Source of the DNA: an uncultured Candidatus Melainabacteria bacterium
GTDB lineage: Bacteria; Cyanobacteriota; Vampirovibrionia; Gastranaerophilales; Gastranaerophilaceae
Assembly (NCBI GenBank): GCA_934693235.1
Contig: CAKUUY010000002.1
Coordinates: forward strand, 1-64,000
Length of the DNA stretch: 64,000 nucleotides
Direction of reading: 5' to 3'
Part shown: positions 7,702 to 16,732 of the stretch, in pieces
Position numbering within the stretch: position 1 is the first letter of the stretch
Layout: every line of letters begins with the position of its first letter
Translations under genes and position numbers: made by a program
Notes under the pieces: generated by a model
What the model saw: only the letters and a program-made list of their open reading frames with translations
Told to the model about the DNA's origin: nothing
The model's database searches: none

Positions 7702-7730
7702 ATTGTCTACATAAAGAGGGATATTGTCAA
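7702..7730 (-). promoter_or_regulatory. Promoter of the gcv operon
   Basis: On the minus strand, TTGACA (7730-7725) is followed by a 17-bp spacer and GACAAT (7707-7702). A leader of about 20 nt with a GGGGG ribosome-binding site precedes gcvT. Confidence 0.6.
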
Positions 7731-7744
7731 TAATTTATTTAGTT

Positions 7745-8797
7745 TTATAACTCAGCTATTTTTTTGTAGAGCTCAATTTGTTTGTCTGTAAGATTTTTAG
7801 GTATCACAATTTTTATTTTTGCGTTTAGATTTCCATAACCGCCACCTTTTTTAGGTAAACCTAAATCTTTTAATCTTAGAGCTTGACCAGATGAGGTTTT
7901 TGGAGGTATTTTAATACCTATTTTCCCATGCAAAGTATCTATTTCTTTTTTGCATCCTAAAACAGCTTCAGGTGGAGTAATTTCAACTTCTTTAGTCAAG
8001 TCAGAACCGTTTACCTCATAATCTTTATCCTTAATATTAATAATTAAGAACAAATCGCCTTTTCTACCGTAAGCATCAACTTTACCCTCACCTTTTATAC
8101 GGAGCTTTTGTCCTTCTGTAACATCCGGAGGAAGTTTTACTTTAATAGACTTTGGTTCTGATTTAAAACCGGTACCTCCGCATTCTGAACAATAACCTCC
8201 ATTGCCGGAACATTTTGTACAACGCTCAATATTATTGAATTTTACATTTATCGGCTTTTTATCAAACAAATCCTTTATTGTAATATTCAAATTCATTGTT
8301 ACATCAAGATTTTCAGCTTTTGGTTCTTGAGAAGCACGTCTTCTAGAAGATGCTCTTTGCCCTGCACTTTGCGCACCTCCAAAATCAAATCCCCCAAAGT
8401 TCATTCCTTGAGTTCCTCCACGAGCTCCACCGCCCATCATATCTCCAAACAATGAACTAAAGAAGTCTGAAAAACCTCCCATATCTTGACCGTTGAAGTT
8501 AAAACTTTGGTAGCCACCTTGACCACCGCCAAATCCAAATTGTTCAAATCCTGGAGGAGGCGTATAACTTTGACCACCTTGCCAGTTTGCACCTAAACTA
8601 TCATATCTTTGACGCTTTTGTTTATCGCCTAAAACCTCGTAGGCTTCGTTTATATCCTTAAATTTGCTTTCTGCTTCTTTTGTCTTATTAACATCAGGGT
8701 GATATTTACGAGCAAGTTTTCTGTATGCTGATTTTATTTCCGCATCAGTAGCATCTCGTTTTACACCTAACGTTTCGTAGTAATCTTTGTATTCCAT
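7745..8797 (-). CDS. dnaJ: DnaJ-type co-chaperone with a reduced zinc domain
   Basis: The 350 residues show a J domain (DYYETLGVKRDATDAEIKSA, with HPD near residue 33), a long Gly/Phe/Gln-rich linker (about 72-150), a zinc region near 190-210 and a C-terminal substrate-binding region. Only two CxxCxGxG motifs are present (CTKCSGNG, CSECGGTG), whereas classical DnaJ has four and CbpA none. It should stimulate DnaK ATPase and deliver unfolded clients. The start has AGGAG ten bases upstream. It is 66 bp upstream of gcvT on the same strand, but that operon has its own promoter. No dnaK or grpE is in the window, so the dnaJ or cbpA assignment is open. Confidence 0.8.
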   Translation of the reverse strand: MEYKDYYETLGVKRDATDAEIKSAYRKLARKYHPDVNKTKEAESKFKDINEAYEVLGDKQKRQRYDSLGANWQGGQSYTPPPGFEQFGFGGGQGGYQSFNFNGQDMGGFSDFFSSLFGDMMGGGARGGTQGMNFGGFDFGGAQSAGQRASSRRRASQEPKAENLDVTMNLNITIKDLFDKKPINVKFNNIERCTKCSGNGGYCSECGGTGFKSEPKSIKVKLPPDVTEGQKLRIKGEGKVDAYGRKGDLFLIINIKDKDYEVNGSDLTKEVEITPPEAVLGCKKEIDTLHGKIGIKIPPKTSSGQALRLKDLGLPKKGGGYGNLNAKIKIVIPKNLTDKQIELYKKIAEL

Positions 8798-8880
8798 ATT
8801 GTGTTATCTCCTAATCATATAATAATATAAAAAATCAAAAAACCTAATATAATTAATGATTTTTTAATGAATTCAAATGC

Positions 8881-8909
8881 TTGCCAGAAATCCAAATATA
8901 ATATATACT
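8881..8909 (+). promoter_or_regulatory. Promoter of the 8916 gene
   Basis: TTGCCA (8881-8886), a 17-bp spacer and TATACT (8904-8909). The predicted start point falls on the ATG at 8916, and the promoter rules out the further-upstream ATG at 8877. Confidence 0.65.
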
Positions 8910-8915
8910 ATTCAT

Positions 8916-9614
8916 ATGAATATTTTTCAAAAAATTATATACTTTTTCTTAGAAAGACAAGAAAAAACTTTAACCAAAAGACTTAGCAAACATTTAAAGA
9001 CATCCAGTTCAAATTCAACTTCCAAAACGGTTGTTTCTAAAGGGGTTACAATGACCCTTAATGCAGAAACAGAAAAGAATAAAGATTTAGTTCTAAAGAA
9101 CGTTTCCGATATCATAAGAAGCTGTAACAACGATATTTCTAAACTTTTAGCGTTTATCGAAAGCAAAGGAACAAAAATAGTAAGACTTGACAATGCGGAT
9201 AAAATTCTTTCTGTTATTAAGGAAGAAGAAGGTCTTATAACCCCTCTTGAGGGAATAGAAGCACTATATATAAATATGGTTACACATTCCGGATTTTCTC
9301 TAAAATCAAAACCGATGTTTGTAATGCGCAACGGACAAATTGATCCATACTATATGGCACATCAGTTTTACAAATGGTACGCTTTGCAAATGAAACTTCC
9401 GGGGTTTGATTTTATGTCACAAAAAATATTTAAAATATATCTAAACTCAGATGGTGCAATTCTTTCAAACTTAACTCTTGATGAAATGACGGGATTGAAA
9501 GAGGCAATTGCACGCGATCAAGAGGCCACAACATTTGCTCTGGATCTTGCCAAACAAAAAGAAGGTTCTAAAAAAGTTCTTGAAAAGATGCAAGATGGCG
9601 GAGCTAGTGTGTAA
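8916..9614 (+). CDS. Hypothetical protein, about 232 residues
   Basis: I do not recognise the family. The N-terminus (MNIFQKIIYFFLERQEKTL) is a short hydrophobic/basic helix followed by a Ser/Thr-rich linker; the rest is soluble and helical, with KLLAFIESKGTKIVRL and a Tyr/Trp-rich segment (YYMAHQFYKWYALQMKLPGF). I start it at 8916 because a well-formed promoter ends six bases before. A second candidate start, ATG 9051, has a strong AAAGGGG site five bases upstream, so a shorter 187-residue product without the hydrophobic N-terminus is also possible. It converges with ispD. Confidence 0.65.
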   Translation: MNIFQKIIYFFLERQEKTLTKRLSKHLKTSSSNSTSKTVVSKGVTMTLNAETEKNKDLVLKNVSDIIRSCNNDISKLLAFIESKGTKIVRLDNADKILSVIKEEEGLITPLEGIEALYINMVTHSGFSLKSKPMFVMRNGQIDPYYMAHQFYKWYALQMKLPGFDFMSQKIFKIYLNSDGAILSNLTLDEMTGLKEAIARDQEATTFALDLAKQKEGSKKVLEKMQDGGASV

Positions 9615-9622
9615 AACTGAAA

Positions 9623-10279
9623 CTACACTCCCAAATAAACTTTTGCAATCTCAATATCATTTTGCGTTGTGATTTTGATGTTTTTGTAGCTACCATTCAA
9701 AATATAAACAGTTTTCCCTAATTCTTCCAACATCCCTGCGTCATCTGTAAAATTTTGCCCAAACAATTTTATATGAGCATTTTTTATTAATTCATACTGG
9801 AACGCTTGTGGTGTCTGTGTATTGTACAGTTTTGAACGATCAATTGTTCTTATTATTTTGCCGTCTTTAACTTCTTTAATTGTATCAATCGTTTTGGTTG
9901 CAACAGTCAATGCCTTTTTAGTAATAACTTCGTCTATTGCAAGATTAATCAAGTCCGTTGTAATCATTGGTCTTGCAGCATCATGAATTAAAACAAAATC
10001 ACATTCATCCGCTCTCAACCCATTAAAAACTGACTCCTGTCTTGTAGCACCACCTTCTATTATTTGAACTTTCTTAAAACCTTTTAAAATTTCTTTTAAT
10101 TCATTCATAATTGCAATATTTGCGCAGATTACAATCTTATCAACACAAGATTTTTCAAAAGCTTCAACTGTGTATCTTATAACTTCTTTTTCATTAATTT
10201 TTTCCAGCAATTTATTTTTTTTCCCAAAACGAGAAGATGTCCCTCCTGCCGGAATTATCGCATTTACTTTAAAGTTCAT
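9623..10279 (-). CDS. ispD: 2-C-methyl-D-erythritol 4-phosphate cytidylyltransferase
   Basis: The 218-residue enzyme has the nucleotide-binding loop AIIPAGGTSSRFGKKNK at the N-terminus, the HDAARPMI motif in the middle and KTIDTIKE further on. It makes CDP-methylerythritol from MEP and CTP in the non-mevalonate isoprenoid pathway. It overlaps the end of thiL by 4 bp (ATGA), so the two are translationally coupled. Confidence 0.95.
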   Translation of the reverse strand: MNFKVNAIIPAGGTSSRFGKKNKLLEKINEKEVIRYTVEAFEKSCVDKIVICANIAIMNELKEILKGFKKVQIIEGGATRQESVFNGLRADECDFVLIHDAARPMITTDLINLAIDEVITKKALTVATKTIDTIKEVKDGKIIRTIDRSKLYNTQTPQAFQYELIKNAHIKLFGQNFTDDAGMLEELGKTVYILNGSYKNIKITTQNDIEIAKVYLGV

Positions 10280-11178
10280 TTATTCTGCTCCCTAAAATGA
10301 TTAAATAATTTGTCATCAATATCTTGAAAAAACTCTCCATCAAGCTCTATTCCAATATCTCCATTTGTTATTTCTCCAATTTCAATTAAATTTTTATCTC
10401 CAGACAAAAATTCTTTCGGAATTGCCGCAACAAGCTGATAATCTTCACCTCCATACAAAACTGTTTTCATATCTACATTTTTATCATGCGGAATTTGAGA
10501 AGTATTGATTTTTATCATAACTCCACTTGCTTTTGCAATCTGGATCAAAGCATCACCCAGTCCGTCCGATGTGTCCATCATCGCATAATTTTCTTTAATT
10601 TGGGTAGATATTTTCTGAGAGAATTCTCTTTGTGCAACAGGCATAAGATGAGCTTTTATAAATTTTGAATTCTGAGTAAATTCACAACCATTTAATAGCA
10701 TTTTCAATCCTGTCGCACTGTTCCCATGTTCACCTGAAACCACGACTTTATAACCATTTTGTGCATTACTTCTTGATGAAATTTTTCTTCCTTTTGTCGT
10801 TCCAATCGCTGTGACCGAAATAAAAACCTTATCACCGCCAGTCAAATCTCCGCCAACTATTTTTACATCATCCGCGGCTTCTTTTGCTCCTTTATAAAAT
10901 TCTTCAACAAACTTTTTATCCACATAACTGGGTAAAGACAAAGCAATCGTCAAATACTTTGCTTCTGCGCCGGATGCGCAAACATCACTAATATTGACCA
11001 TTACAGACTTATAACCCAATTGGAAGGGAGTTATCAAATCCAACTTAAAATGAACGTCTTCAACAAGACTATCTTGTGAAACAACAATCCCTAAATCTTC
11101 TAAATATGCACAATCGTCGCCTATATATTCAGAATTTAGTGTTGTTTTTATTATTCTAATTAATTCTTTTTCGTTCAT
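10276..11178 (-). CDS. thiL: Thiamine-monophosphate kinase
   Basis: The 300-residue protein has the ThiL signatures YIGDDCAYLEDLGIVVSQDS, GGDLTGGDKVFISVTAIGT, GEHGNSATGLKML and MMDTSDGLGDALIQIA. It phosphorylates thiamine monophosphate to the diphosphate using ATP. It overlaps the upstream GGDEF gene by one base (TAATG) and ispD by four, which gives a compact three-gene operon of unrelated functions. No TPP riboswitch is seen. Confidence 0.94.
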   Translation of the reverse strand: MNEKELIRIIKTTLNSEYIGDDCAYLEDLGIVVSQDSLVEDVHFKLDLITPFQLGYKSVMVNISDVCASGAEAKYLTIALSLPSYVDKKFVEEFYKGAKEAADDVKIVGGDLTGGDKVFISVTAIGTTKGRKISSRSNAQNGYKVVVSGEHGNSATGLKMLLNGCEFTQNSKFIKAHLMPVAQREFSQKISTQIKENYAMMDTSDGLGDALIQIAKASGVMIKINTSQIPHDKNVDMKTVLYGGEDYQLVAAIPKEFLSGDKNLIEIGEITNGDIGIELDGEFFQDIDDKLFNHFREQNK

Positions 11179-13067
11179 TATATATCGTGGTCAATTAGTG
11201 AGATAAATTCTTCTACCAAAGTAGAATTCCATTTTTTACCCGCGTCCTGTTTTATCAATTCTATTGCCTGTTTAGGTGTCAATTCAGCCCTATAAGTTCT
11301 CGGTTCTGTCAATGCGAAATAAGCATCCACAATCAAGATAATTTGCGAAGTCATCGGAATTTCGTCTCTAGCAATCTTTGACGGATAACCTGAACCATCC
11401 CAGTTTTCATGGTGATGTTCAATTATTGGAATAACATCTTGAATATAGCTTATAGGTTTCAAAATTTCTCTTGCTGCAATAAGCGGATGTTCCTTGATAT
11501 GGTTACGCTCTTCTTCTGTCAAAGGAGTTGTTTTTTGAAGAAGTTCCGTTGGTAACATCAAATTACCAATATCGTACAAAAGCATTGCAATTCGAAGTTT
11601 GTCAATATTATCTTTCGGTAAGTCAAAACGTTTTGCCAAGCTTACAGCAAGTTGAATTTTTGACTTCATCACTCCTGAATGATGAAGAGGATTATATGTT
11701 TGAGTTAACATATCTGCAACTGAATAAAGAGCTTCTTTTGGAACCTCATCTGTTTTTAGTTTATTTTTAAGATTTTCTGTCACATCCTTATTCAACGGAA
11801 TATCGTGTTTTGACAAAATATCCATAAACGTATTAACGGCAATTTCCTGCCAACTTGTTTCATTAATAGGTTTGGCTAGAGTAACCTGATTTCGTCCGTT
11901 ACGTTTTGATTGATACATCGCTTGATCTGTAAGTTCCAAAATATCTTCAATATTGTCAGAATGTTCTAAAAATGTTGCGACACCAATACTTGCAGTAACA
12001 TGACCGATAGTATCAAGTTGTTCACTTTCAAGAGCTTTTCGAATTCTTTCCGCCGCAATCATCGCACCTTTTGAGTCAACTCCTGGAAGAATAACATTAA
12101 ATTCTTCTCCACCCATACGAGCAGCAGTATCAATAGAACGAGCATTTTTCTTTAAAACATTCGCAACTGTTTTAATTGCTAAATCTCCATATGCATGCCC
12201 GTATTTATCGTTAATTTGTTTCAAATGATCGAGATCAAGCCCTACAATACTAAATGCTTGTTGTTGACGCATTGCACGTGTAACTTCTTTTTTAAGATAT
12301 TCTTCAAAATATCTTCTATTATAAAGACCTGTCAATCCGTCAGTTACAGCTTGTGCTTTAACTTCCTCAAACAGACCTGCAATGGTTATTGCCATCTCAA
12401 TTTGTTGAGCAAAAATCGTTAAGAAATCTGTTTCACCATTCGTCATATCTTTTCTGGAAGAAAAGACATTAAACCAACCATAATGAGAATTTCTTGAATA
12501 TAATGGGACCGTAATTATGGATTTGCAAGTATACTCATTATTTATTACGAAAACAATATCATCAGAAATTTCAGGAACGACTTGTTTTAAAGTTTCTCCA
12601 ACTTCTGTTGTCTGCATAATTGCTTTTTCTTTTGCAGATTTCGCGTAAATACTGTTTTCATCGTACACAAGTCTTTTAGTCTGGATAGGCCCTTTTATAA
12701 GTTTGTCAACCTTTTTTATGGAATCATCATTTGATTGAGCCAAAACACATAAATAAACACCTGCCTCATCTTCACACTTTTTGATAATATTACAGTGAAG
12801 ATATCCGAGTTCTCCTTGAATATTATTAACAATAGTTTCCAATACACTCTGCAACGGACGAGACGCGTTCATCATATCCCAAATATGTTGTAAAGAAAGC
12901 ATTCTTTTATTAGCAATATTAAGCTCATGGGTACGCTCTTTAATTTCTTGTTCCAACTGAAGATTGCGCTCATAGATTTCTAAATAATCCTGTTTCCCGT
13001 TATAGATAGTACTTTCTACTTCCGAAACTTGTCTGTATATATCTTTTAATTTATCTAAGAAACTCAT
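11178..13067 (-). CDS. GAF-GGDEF protein with a degenerate HD-GYP domain
   Basis: From the preferred start (629 residues) the order is: coiled coil (about 20-55), GAF-like sensor (about 65-230), GGDEF domain with LTGLYNRRYFEE, DLDHLKQINDKYGH and the active motif GGEEF (about 319-323), then an HD-GYP-like domain (about 415-629). The last keeps HHHENWDGSGYP, but the HD dyad reads LLYDIGNL where HDIGK is expected, so metal binding and phosphodiesterase activity are doubtful. It probably makes cyclic di-GMP. The longer frame start at 13115 overlaps the upstream gene; ATG 13067 sits six bases after a TATAAT and has no Shine-Dalgarno, suggesting a leaderless start. No membrane segment is seen. Confidence 0.88.
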   Translation of the reverse strand: MSFLDKLKDIYRQVSEVESTIYNGKQDYLEIYERNLQLEQEIKERTHELNIANKRMLSLQHIWDMMNASRPLQSVLETIVNNIQGELGYLHCNIIKKCEDEAGVYLCVLAQSNDDSIKKVDKLIKGPIQTKRLVYDENSIYAKSAKEKAIMQTTEVGETLKQVVPEISDDIVFVINNEYTCKSIITVPLYSRNSHYGWFNVFSSRKDMTNGETDFLTIFAQQIEMAITIAGLFEEVKAQAVTDGLTGLYNRRYFEEYLKKEVTRAMRQQQAFSIVGLDLDHLKQINDKYGHAYGDLAIKTVANVLKKNARSIDTAARMGGEEFNVILPGVDSKGAMIAAERIRKALESEQLDTIGHVTASIGVATFLEHSDNIEDILELTDQAMYQSKRNGRNQVTLAKPINETSWQEIAVNTFMDILSKHDIPLNKDVTENLKNKLKTDEVPKEALYSVADMLTQTYNPLHHSGVMKSKIQLAVSLAKRFDLPKDNIDKLRIAMLLYDIGNLMLPTELLQKTTPLTEEERNHIKEHPLIAAREILKPISYIQDVIPIIEHHHENWDGSGYPSKIARDEIPMTSQIILIVDAYFALTEPRTYRAELTPKQAIELIKQDAGKKWNSTLVEEFISLIDHDI

Positions 13068-13073
13068 ATATTT

Positions 13074-13101
13074 ATTATACACTATGTTTTGAATTTTGTA
13101 A
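13074..13101 (-). promoter_or_regulatory. Promoter of the GGDEF gene
   Basis: On the minus strand TTACAA (13101-13096), a 16-bp spacer and TATAAT (13079-13074), ending six bases before the ATG at 13067. It lies within the last codons of the upstream glycosyltransferase gene. Confidence 0.65.
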
Positions 13102-14136
13102 TATTTTGTTAACAATATTTATTATTTTTTCCGGACGCGGATAATTAATACATTGCTCGGCATCTTCTCCGATAAGCGGACATTTTGTCGTATTGTAACA
13201 AGGTTGACACTTTAATTCACCTGATACCGCAAAATATTTATTGTCATCTCCAAAAGGTCCGTACATAGTCGATGGAGTTGCACAAAAAATAGAAATTACG
13301 GCTGGAATGTTGCTAGCCCTAGCTATTTGAACGCTACCGGAATCAGGAGCCATTACAAGTTTAGCTCTAGAATATATTTCTATTAAATCTCTAATACTTG
13401 TTTTACCTGCAAGATTTAGGAATTTTCCACCACTTATATACGAAATCAACTCATTATCACAAGCACCACCTGTAAAAACAAGATTGCATTTATCTCCAAT
13501 TGCGTCTGCTACAGTTTTCCAGTTATCTTTATTCCAATGTTTTAATCTTCTTGTTGTTGCAGGAGCTATAACGACTATTGGTTTTGATTTTTCAATATCT
13601 TTCAATAGACTATCTACTTTTAATTTTGTTTCTTCACTTGTCGGAGGAAGAGTAAACTGAACTTCATCTGCCCCATCTAATCCGATACATTTGGCAAACC
13701 AAAGATACATAAATACAGCATGAACAGAATAGTTTGGGCAAAGAATTTGATCTATTAACACATTTCCACCAAGACTCGCTAATTCTCGTGCATTTTTTAG
13801 ACATACACGTTTTTTCGCTCCACTAAACAACATTAACAACATGCTCTTGAACATTGTTTGAGTGTCTATAGCAAGATCAAAATGCTCTTGTCTGATTTTT
13901 TTTATAATTTCTATAAACTCAAAAATACTTTTAAGAGAGAAGCCTTCTTTTTTCCATCGTTGAAAAGGCACCAAAATCGCATTTTTGACTGCGGGATTGC
14001 CATCAATAACATCAATTCCCTTTTCTGAAACTAACCAAGTTACTTCATACCCATTTCTCTTCAAAACATTCGCCAAAGGGATATTAAAAATAACATCTCC
14101 GAGAGAAGAAAGTTTTACCAGCATTGCTTTTTTCAT
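13075..14136 (-). CDS. Glycosyltransferase family 9 (heptosyltransferase-like)
   Basis: The 353-residue protein begins AMLVKLSSLGDVIFNIPLAN, the family 9 opening, and continues with a Rossmann-type second half: VVIAPATTRRLKHW, FTGGACDNELI, LAGKTSIRDLIEIYSRAKLV and APDSGSVQIARA. These are typical of ADP-heptose:lipopolysaccharide heptosyltransferases (WaaC/WaaF), so it likely builds a cell-surface glycan core in the cytoplasm. The sugar donor cannot be read from sequence. It overlaps the ROK kinase gene by one base (TAATG). Confidence 0.88.
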   Translation of the reverse strand: MKKAMLVKLSSLGDVIFNIPLANVLKRNGYEVTWLVSEKGIDVIDGNPAVKNAILVPFQRWKKEGFSLKSIFEFIEIIKKIRQEHFDLAIDTQTMFKSMLLMLFSGAKKRVCLKNARELASLGGNVLIDQILCPNYSVHAVFMYLWFAKCIGLDGADEVQFTLPPTSEETKLKVDSLLKDIEKSKPIVVIAPATTRRLKHWNKDNWKTVADAIGDKCNLVFTGGACDNELISYISGGKFLNLAGKTSIRDLIEIYSRAKLVMAPDSGSVQIARASNIPAVISIFCATPSTMYGPFGDDNKYFAVSGELKCQPCYNTTKCPLIGEDAEQCINYPRPEKIINIVNKILQNSKHSV

Positions 14137-15098
14137 TATATAGCCTCTCTTTCTTCTAAAAATGCTGCTCCGATTACACCGGAATAATCACCAAGTGCTG
14201 TTTTTTTGAATTGGATTTTTTCTGCCGGAACCGGTAAAGATTTTGATTTTGCTTTTTTAATAGTATTTTGGTAGAAATAATCAACAGCCTCTATCAATCC
14301 ACCACCAAGAATTATTAACTCAGGATTTATGAAGTTTATAACGCTAGCAAGTCCTCCTGAAAGATATTCAGATGCCTCTGTAACACATTGAGTAACAAGT
14401 TCGTCTTCTCTTTCAATAGACTTTCTAATCATGCTTGATGTTATAGACTTACCCTCTTCCAAATATTCTGTGATACAAGACTTTCTACCTTTTTTGAGAG
14501 CTCCCTCAATCCTTGTTTCTATCGCAGTTCTAGATGCATAAGCCTCTAAACAACCATGAGCACCACACGCACAAGGTCGTCCGTTCAAATCAACAATTAT
14601 ATGTCCGAGTTCTCCTGCAGTACCTGTTGCACCATAAATTATATGTCCATTTTTAACAATTGCAGAACCAATTCCGGTTCCAACAAACACACAAACAAAA
14701 TCTCTGCAATCTTTTCCAGCACCAAATTTTTGTTCTCCAATTGTTGCAACTTCTAAGTCATTTCCTACAAAAACCGGAATATCAAACTTATCCAACAAAA
14801 TCTTTCTTATATGCAAATCATAGCAATCTAAATTAGGAGCTCCAATAATAACTCCCTTTTTGCGGTCAATTTGTCCTGCAGAACCAATTCCGATAGAACT
14901 CATTTCCTCCAAAGATTTTCCGCTCTCTTCAAGAAGTTCTTCCACGCTCTCTATTATTTTTCTGACAATATTTTCAGAACCTTTTTCTTTTTTAGTCTTT
15001 TTTTTAATATGACAAATTACTTTGCCACTCTCTTTTTCTATCAACCCTGTGAGAATTTTAGTCCCTCCAAGGTCAATTCCAACTGAATACTTTTTCAT
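14136..15098 (-). CDS. ROK-family sugar kinase (glucokinase-like)
   Basis: The 320-residue product opens SVGIDLGGTKILTGLIEKE (phosphate-binding loop) and contains the ROK zinc motif GRPCACGAHGCLEAYAS and the catalytic stretch VGNDLEVATIGEQ. It likely phosphorylates glucose or a related sugar at the 6-position. The start at 15098 is preferred to one nine codons upstream because KKYSVGIDLGG is the family N-terminus and a promoter lies immediately before it. Its divergent neighbour is a GH13 enzyme, suggesting a role in using released glucose; the adjacent glycosyltransferase could mean surface-sugar metabolism instead. Confidence 0.88.
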   Translation of the reverse strand: MKKYSVGIDLGGTKILTGLIEKESGKVICHIKKKTKKEKGSENIVRKIIESVEELLEESGKSLEEMSSIGIGSAGQIDRKKGVIIGAPNLDCYDLHIRKILLDKFDIPVFVGNDLEVATIGEQKFGAGKDCRDFVCVFVGTGIGSAIVKNGHIIYGATGTAGELGHIIVDLNGRPCACGAHGCLEAYASRTAIETRIEGALKKGRKSCITEYLEEGKSITSSMIRKSIEREDELVTQCVTEASEYLSGGLASVINFINPELIILGGGLIEAVDYFYQNTIKKAKSKSLPVPAEKIQFKKTALGDYSGVIGAAFLEEREAI

Positions 15099-15107
15099 AC
15101 AAACAAG

Positions 15108-15159
15108 ACTATAGCCTAAAAACATAAAATTTGCAAAATACAGTATTATTTGATAATAT
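15108..15159. promoter_or_regulatory. Divergent promoters sharing a palindromic -35 hexamer
   Basis: TTGCAA at 15131-15136 reads the same on both strands. Leftward, a 17-bp spacer leads to TATAGT (15113-15108), nine bases before the ROK kinase ATG. Rightward, a 17-bp spacer leads to TAATAT (15154-15159), giving a short leader with a ribosome-binding site before the GH13 ATG. Confidence 0.6.
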
Positions 15160-15184
15160 ACTAACTAAAAAGGGAGATGTAATT

Positions 15185-16732
15185 ATGGTTTACATAAAAA
15201 GTTTTTTATTATGTTTAACATTAATGGTATTTTTTAGCCAAAGTGCTTTTAGTGCAGATATATGGGTAAACAATTTGAGAAGAATGTTTACCAGAAACTC
15301 TACAATTATCTACGAAATTAACCTTAGAACATTTGGGGCTCAAGATATCAATAAAGACGGAATTATAGAATTTGATGAGGGTGAAGAAAGCGGAACTTTT
15401 TTAAACGCAATCCCTCGACTTGACGAATTGGCTCAAAAAGGAATAAACACAATTCATGTATTACCAATCACTCCTGTTGGAAAAACGAAAGCTTTAGGAA
15501 CGGCGGGTTCTTTATATGCAGCCTCCAGTTTTAATACTCTTAATCCACAATTAGTGAGCGATAGAAGTGCATTATCTCCACAAGCTCAAGCTAAAAAATT
15601 TATTAACGAAGCACATAAAAAAGGAATTAGTGTAATTATAGACCTCCCATCTTGCGGTTCTTACGACTTATACATGCAACGTCCTGAACTTTTTGTAAAA
15701 GATAAGTCCGGACAAGCAGTAGTTCCAGCCGACTGGACAGATGTAAGACTACTAAATGCCGGAACAGAAACCACTGTTAATAAAGATGTTTATAATTTGT
15801 TTAAAGGTTTTGTTGACATGGTTATAAGCCTTGGTGCAGACGGAATTAGAGCAGATGTAGCAACAAACAAACCCGCTAAATTTTGGAAAGATTTGATAGA
15901 TTATTCAAGGTCTAAAGATCCACAATTTTTATGGTTAGCAGAAGCCTCTGAAAGTTGGACAGAAGCAGTGTCTCCTTATGCTGTATTTACACCATATAAC
16001 AAATTGTTAGAAGCCGGATTTGATGGTTATTACGGGAGCTATTTTAATATAAAAAATTATAAAACAGGAAAAGAATTAATTAATCAGATCCTTGCTACAA
16101 ACTCTAATATTGCTAAATTTCAAGAACCCAAATCGGTTATCGGAAGTTTTACAACCCACGATGAAATGAGTCCTTTGTTGATTAACGGACAAAAACTTAG
16201 CGAAATGATTATCTGGCTGAACGCCACTTTACCATTAAATTCATATTTTGTAGACGGATTTGACAGTGGCGACAATTATATTTACATGTGGGCAAACAAA
16301 GAAGCTCCAAAAACCTATACAGATGATGATTATTACTTTGTACATCGCGGGAAAATAGATATTTTCAATTTTTCACGCCAGCCAAAAGGCTCAAACGAAT
16401 ATTTGACAGATTCTTTTGCGCTTGCAAACATGATTAAAAGAGAATTTTCAACAATTATAAATAATGGCAAATTTATTCCATTAAAAACCTCTAATCCGTC
16501 AGTATTTGCATACGCCGAAAGCTACAAAGGAAGAACTATTATTGTAATTGGGAATTTGAATTTCAGAAATAATTCAGACGTAGTTGTAAGCGTTCCACGA
16601 ATAGAAAGCAAAAACACTATTTTACCAATAAAAATCGATAGTATTCCGGTAACTGAAAAAGGCCGGATAAAAGCAACTCTGAATGCCGGTGAAACTCAGG
16701 TTTTGTATGTAAATGATTTTGAAATAAAATAA
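15185..16732 (+). CDS. Secreted alpha-amylase family (GH13) glycosidase
   Basis: The product is 515 residues from ATG 15185, which has AAGGGAG eight bases upstream. A signal peptide covers about residues 1-24 (FLLCLTLMVFFSQSAFSA). The TIM barrel shows INTIHVLPITPVG, the nucleophile Asp in GADGIRADVA (about residue 224), the acid/base Glu in WLAEASESW (about 253) and the transition-state His-Asp in SFTTHDEMSP (about 325). It should hydrolyse or rearrange alpha-glucans in the periplasm or outside the cell. An EF-hand-like loop, DINKDGIIEFDE, lies at about 54-65, before the barrel. Linkage specificity cannot be read. Confidence 0.9.
   Translation: MVYIKSFLLCLTLMVFFSQSAFSADIWVNNLRRMFTRNSTIIYEINLRTFGAQDINKDGIIEFDEGEESGTFLNAIPRLDELAQKGINTIHVLPITPVGKTKALGTAGSLYAASSFNTLNPQLVSDRSALSPQAQAKKFINEAHKKGISVIIDLPSCGSYDLYMQRPELFVKDKSGQAVVPADWTDVRLLNAGTETTVNKDVYNLFKGFVDMVISLGADGIRADVATNKPAKFWKDLIDYSRSKDPQFLWLAEASESWTEAVSPYAVFTPYNKLLEAGFDGYYGSYFNIKNYKTGKELINQILATNSNIAKFQEPKSVIGSFTTHDEMSPLLINGQKLSEMIIWLNATLPLNSYFVDGFDSGDNYIYMWANKEAPKTYTDDDYYFVHRGKIDIFNFSRQPKGSNEYLTDSFALANMIKREFSTIINNGKFIPLKTSNPSVFAYAESYKGRTIIVIGNLNFRNNSDVVVSVPRIESKNTILPIKIDSIPVTEKGRIKATLNAGETQVLYVNDFEIK

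Noticed and set aside
7682..7744. Glycine riboswitch upstream of gcvT
   Set aside because: Only about 65 bp separate gcvT from dnaJ, and a promoter occupies most of it; there is no room for the aptamer.
8877..8915. ATG at 8877 as the start of the hypothetical gene
   Set aside because: A -35 and -10 pair lies inside this stretch and would place transcription start at 8916.
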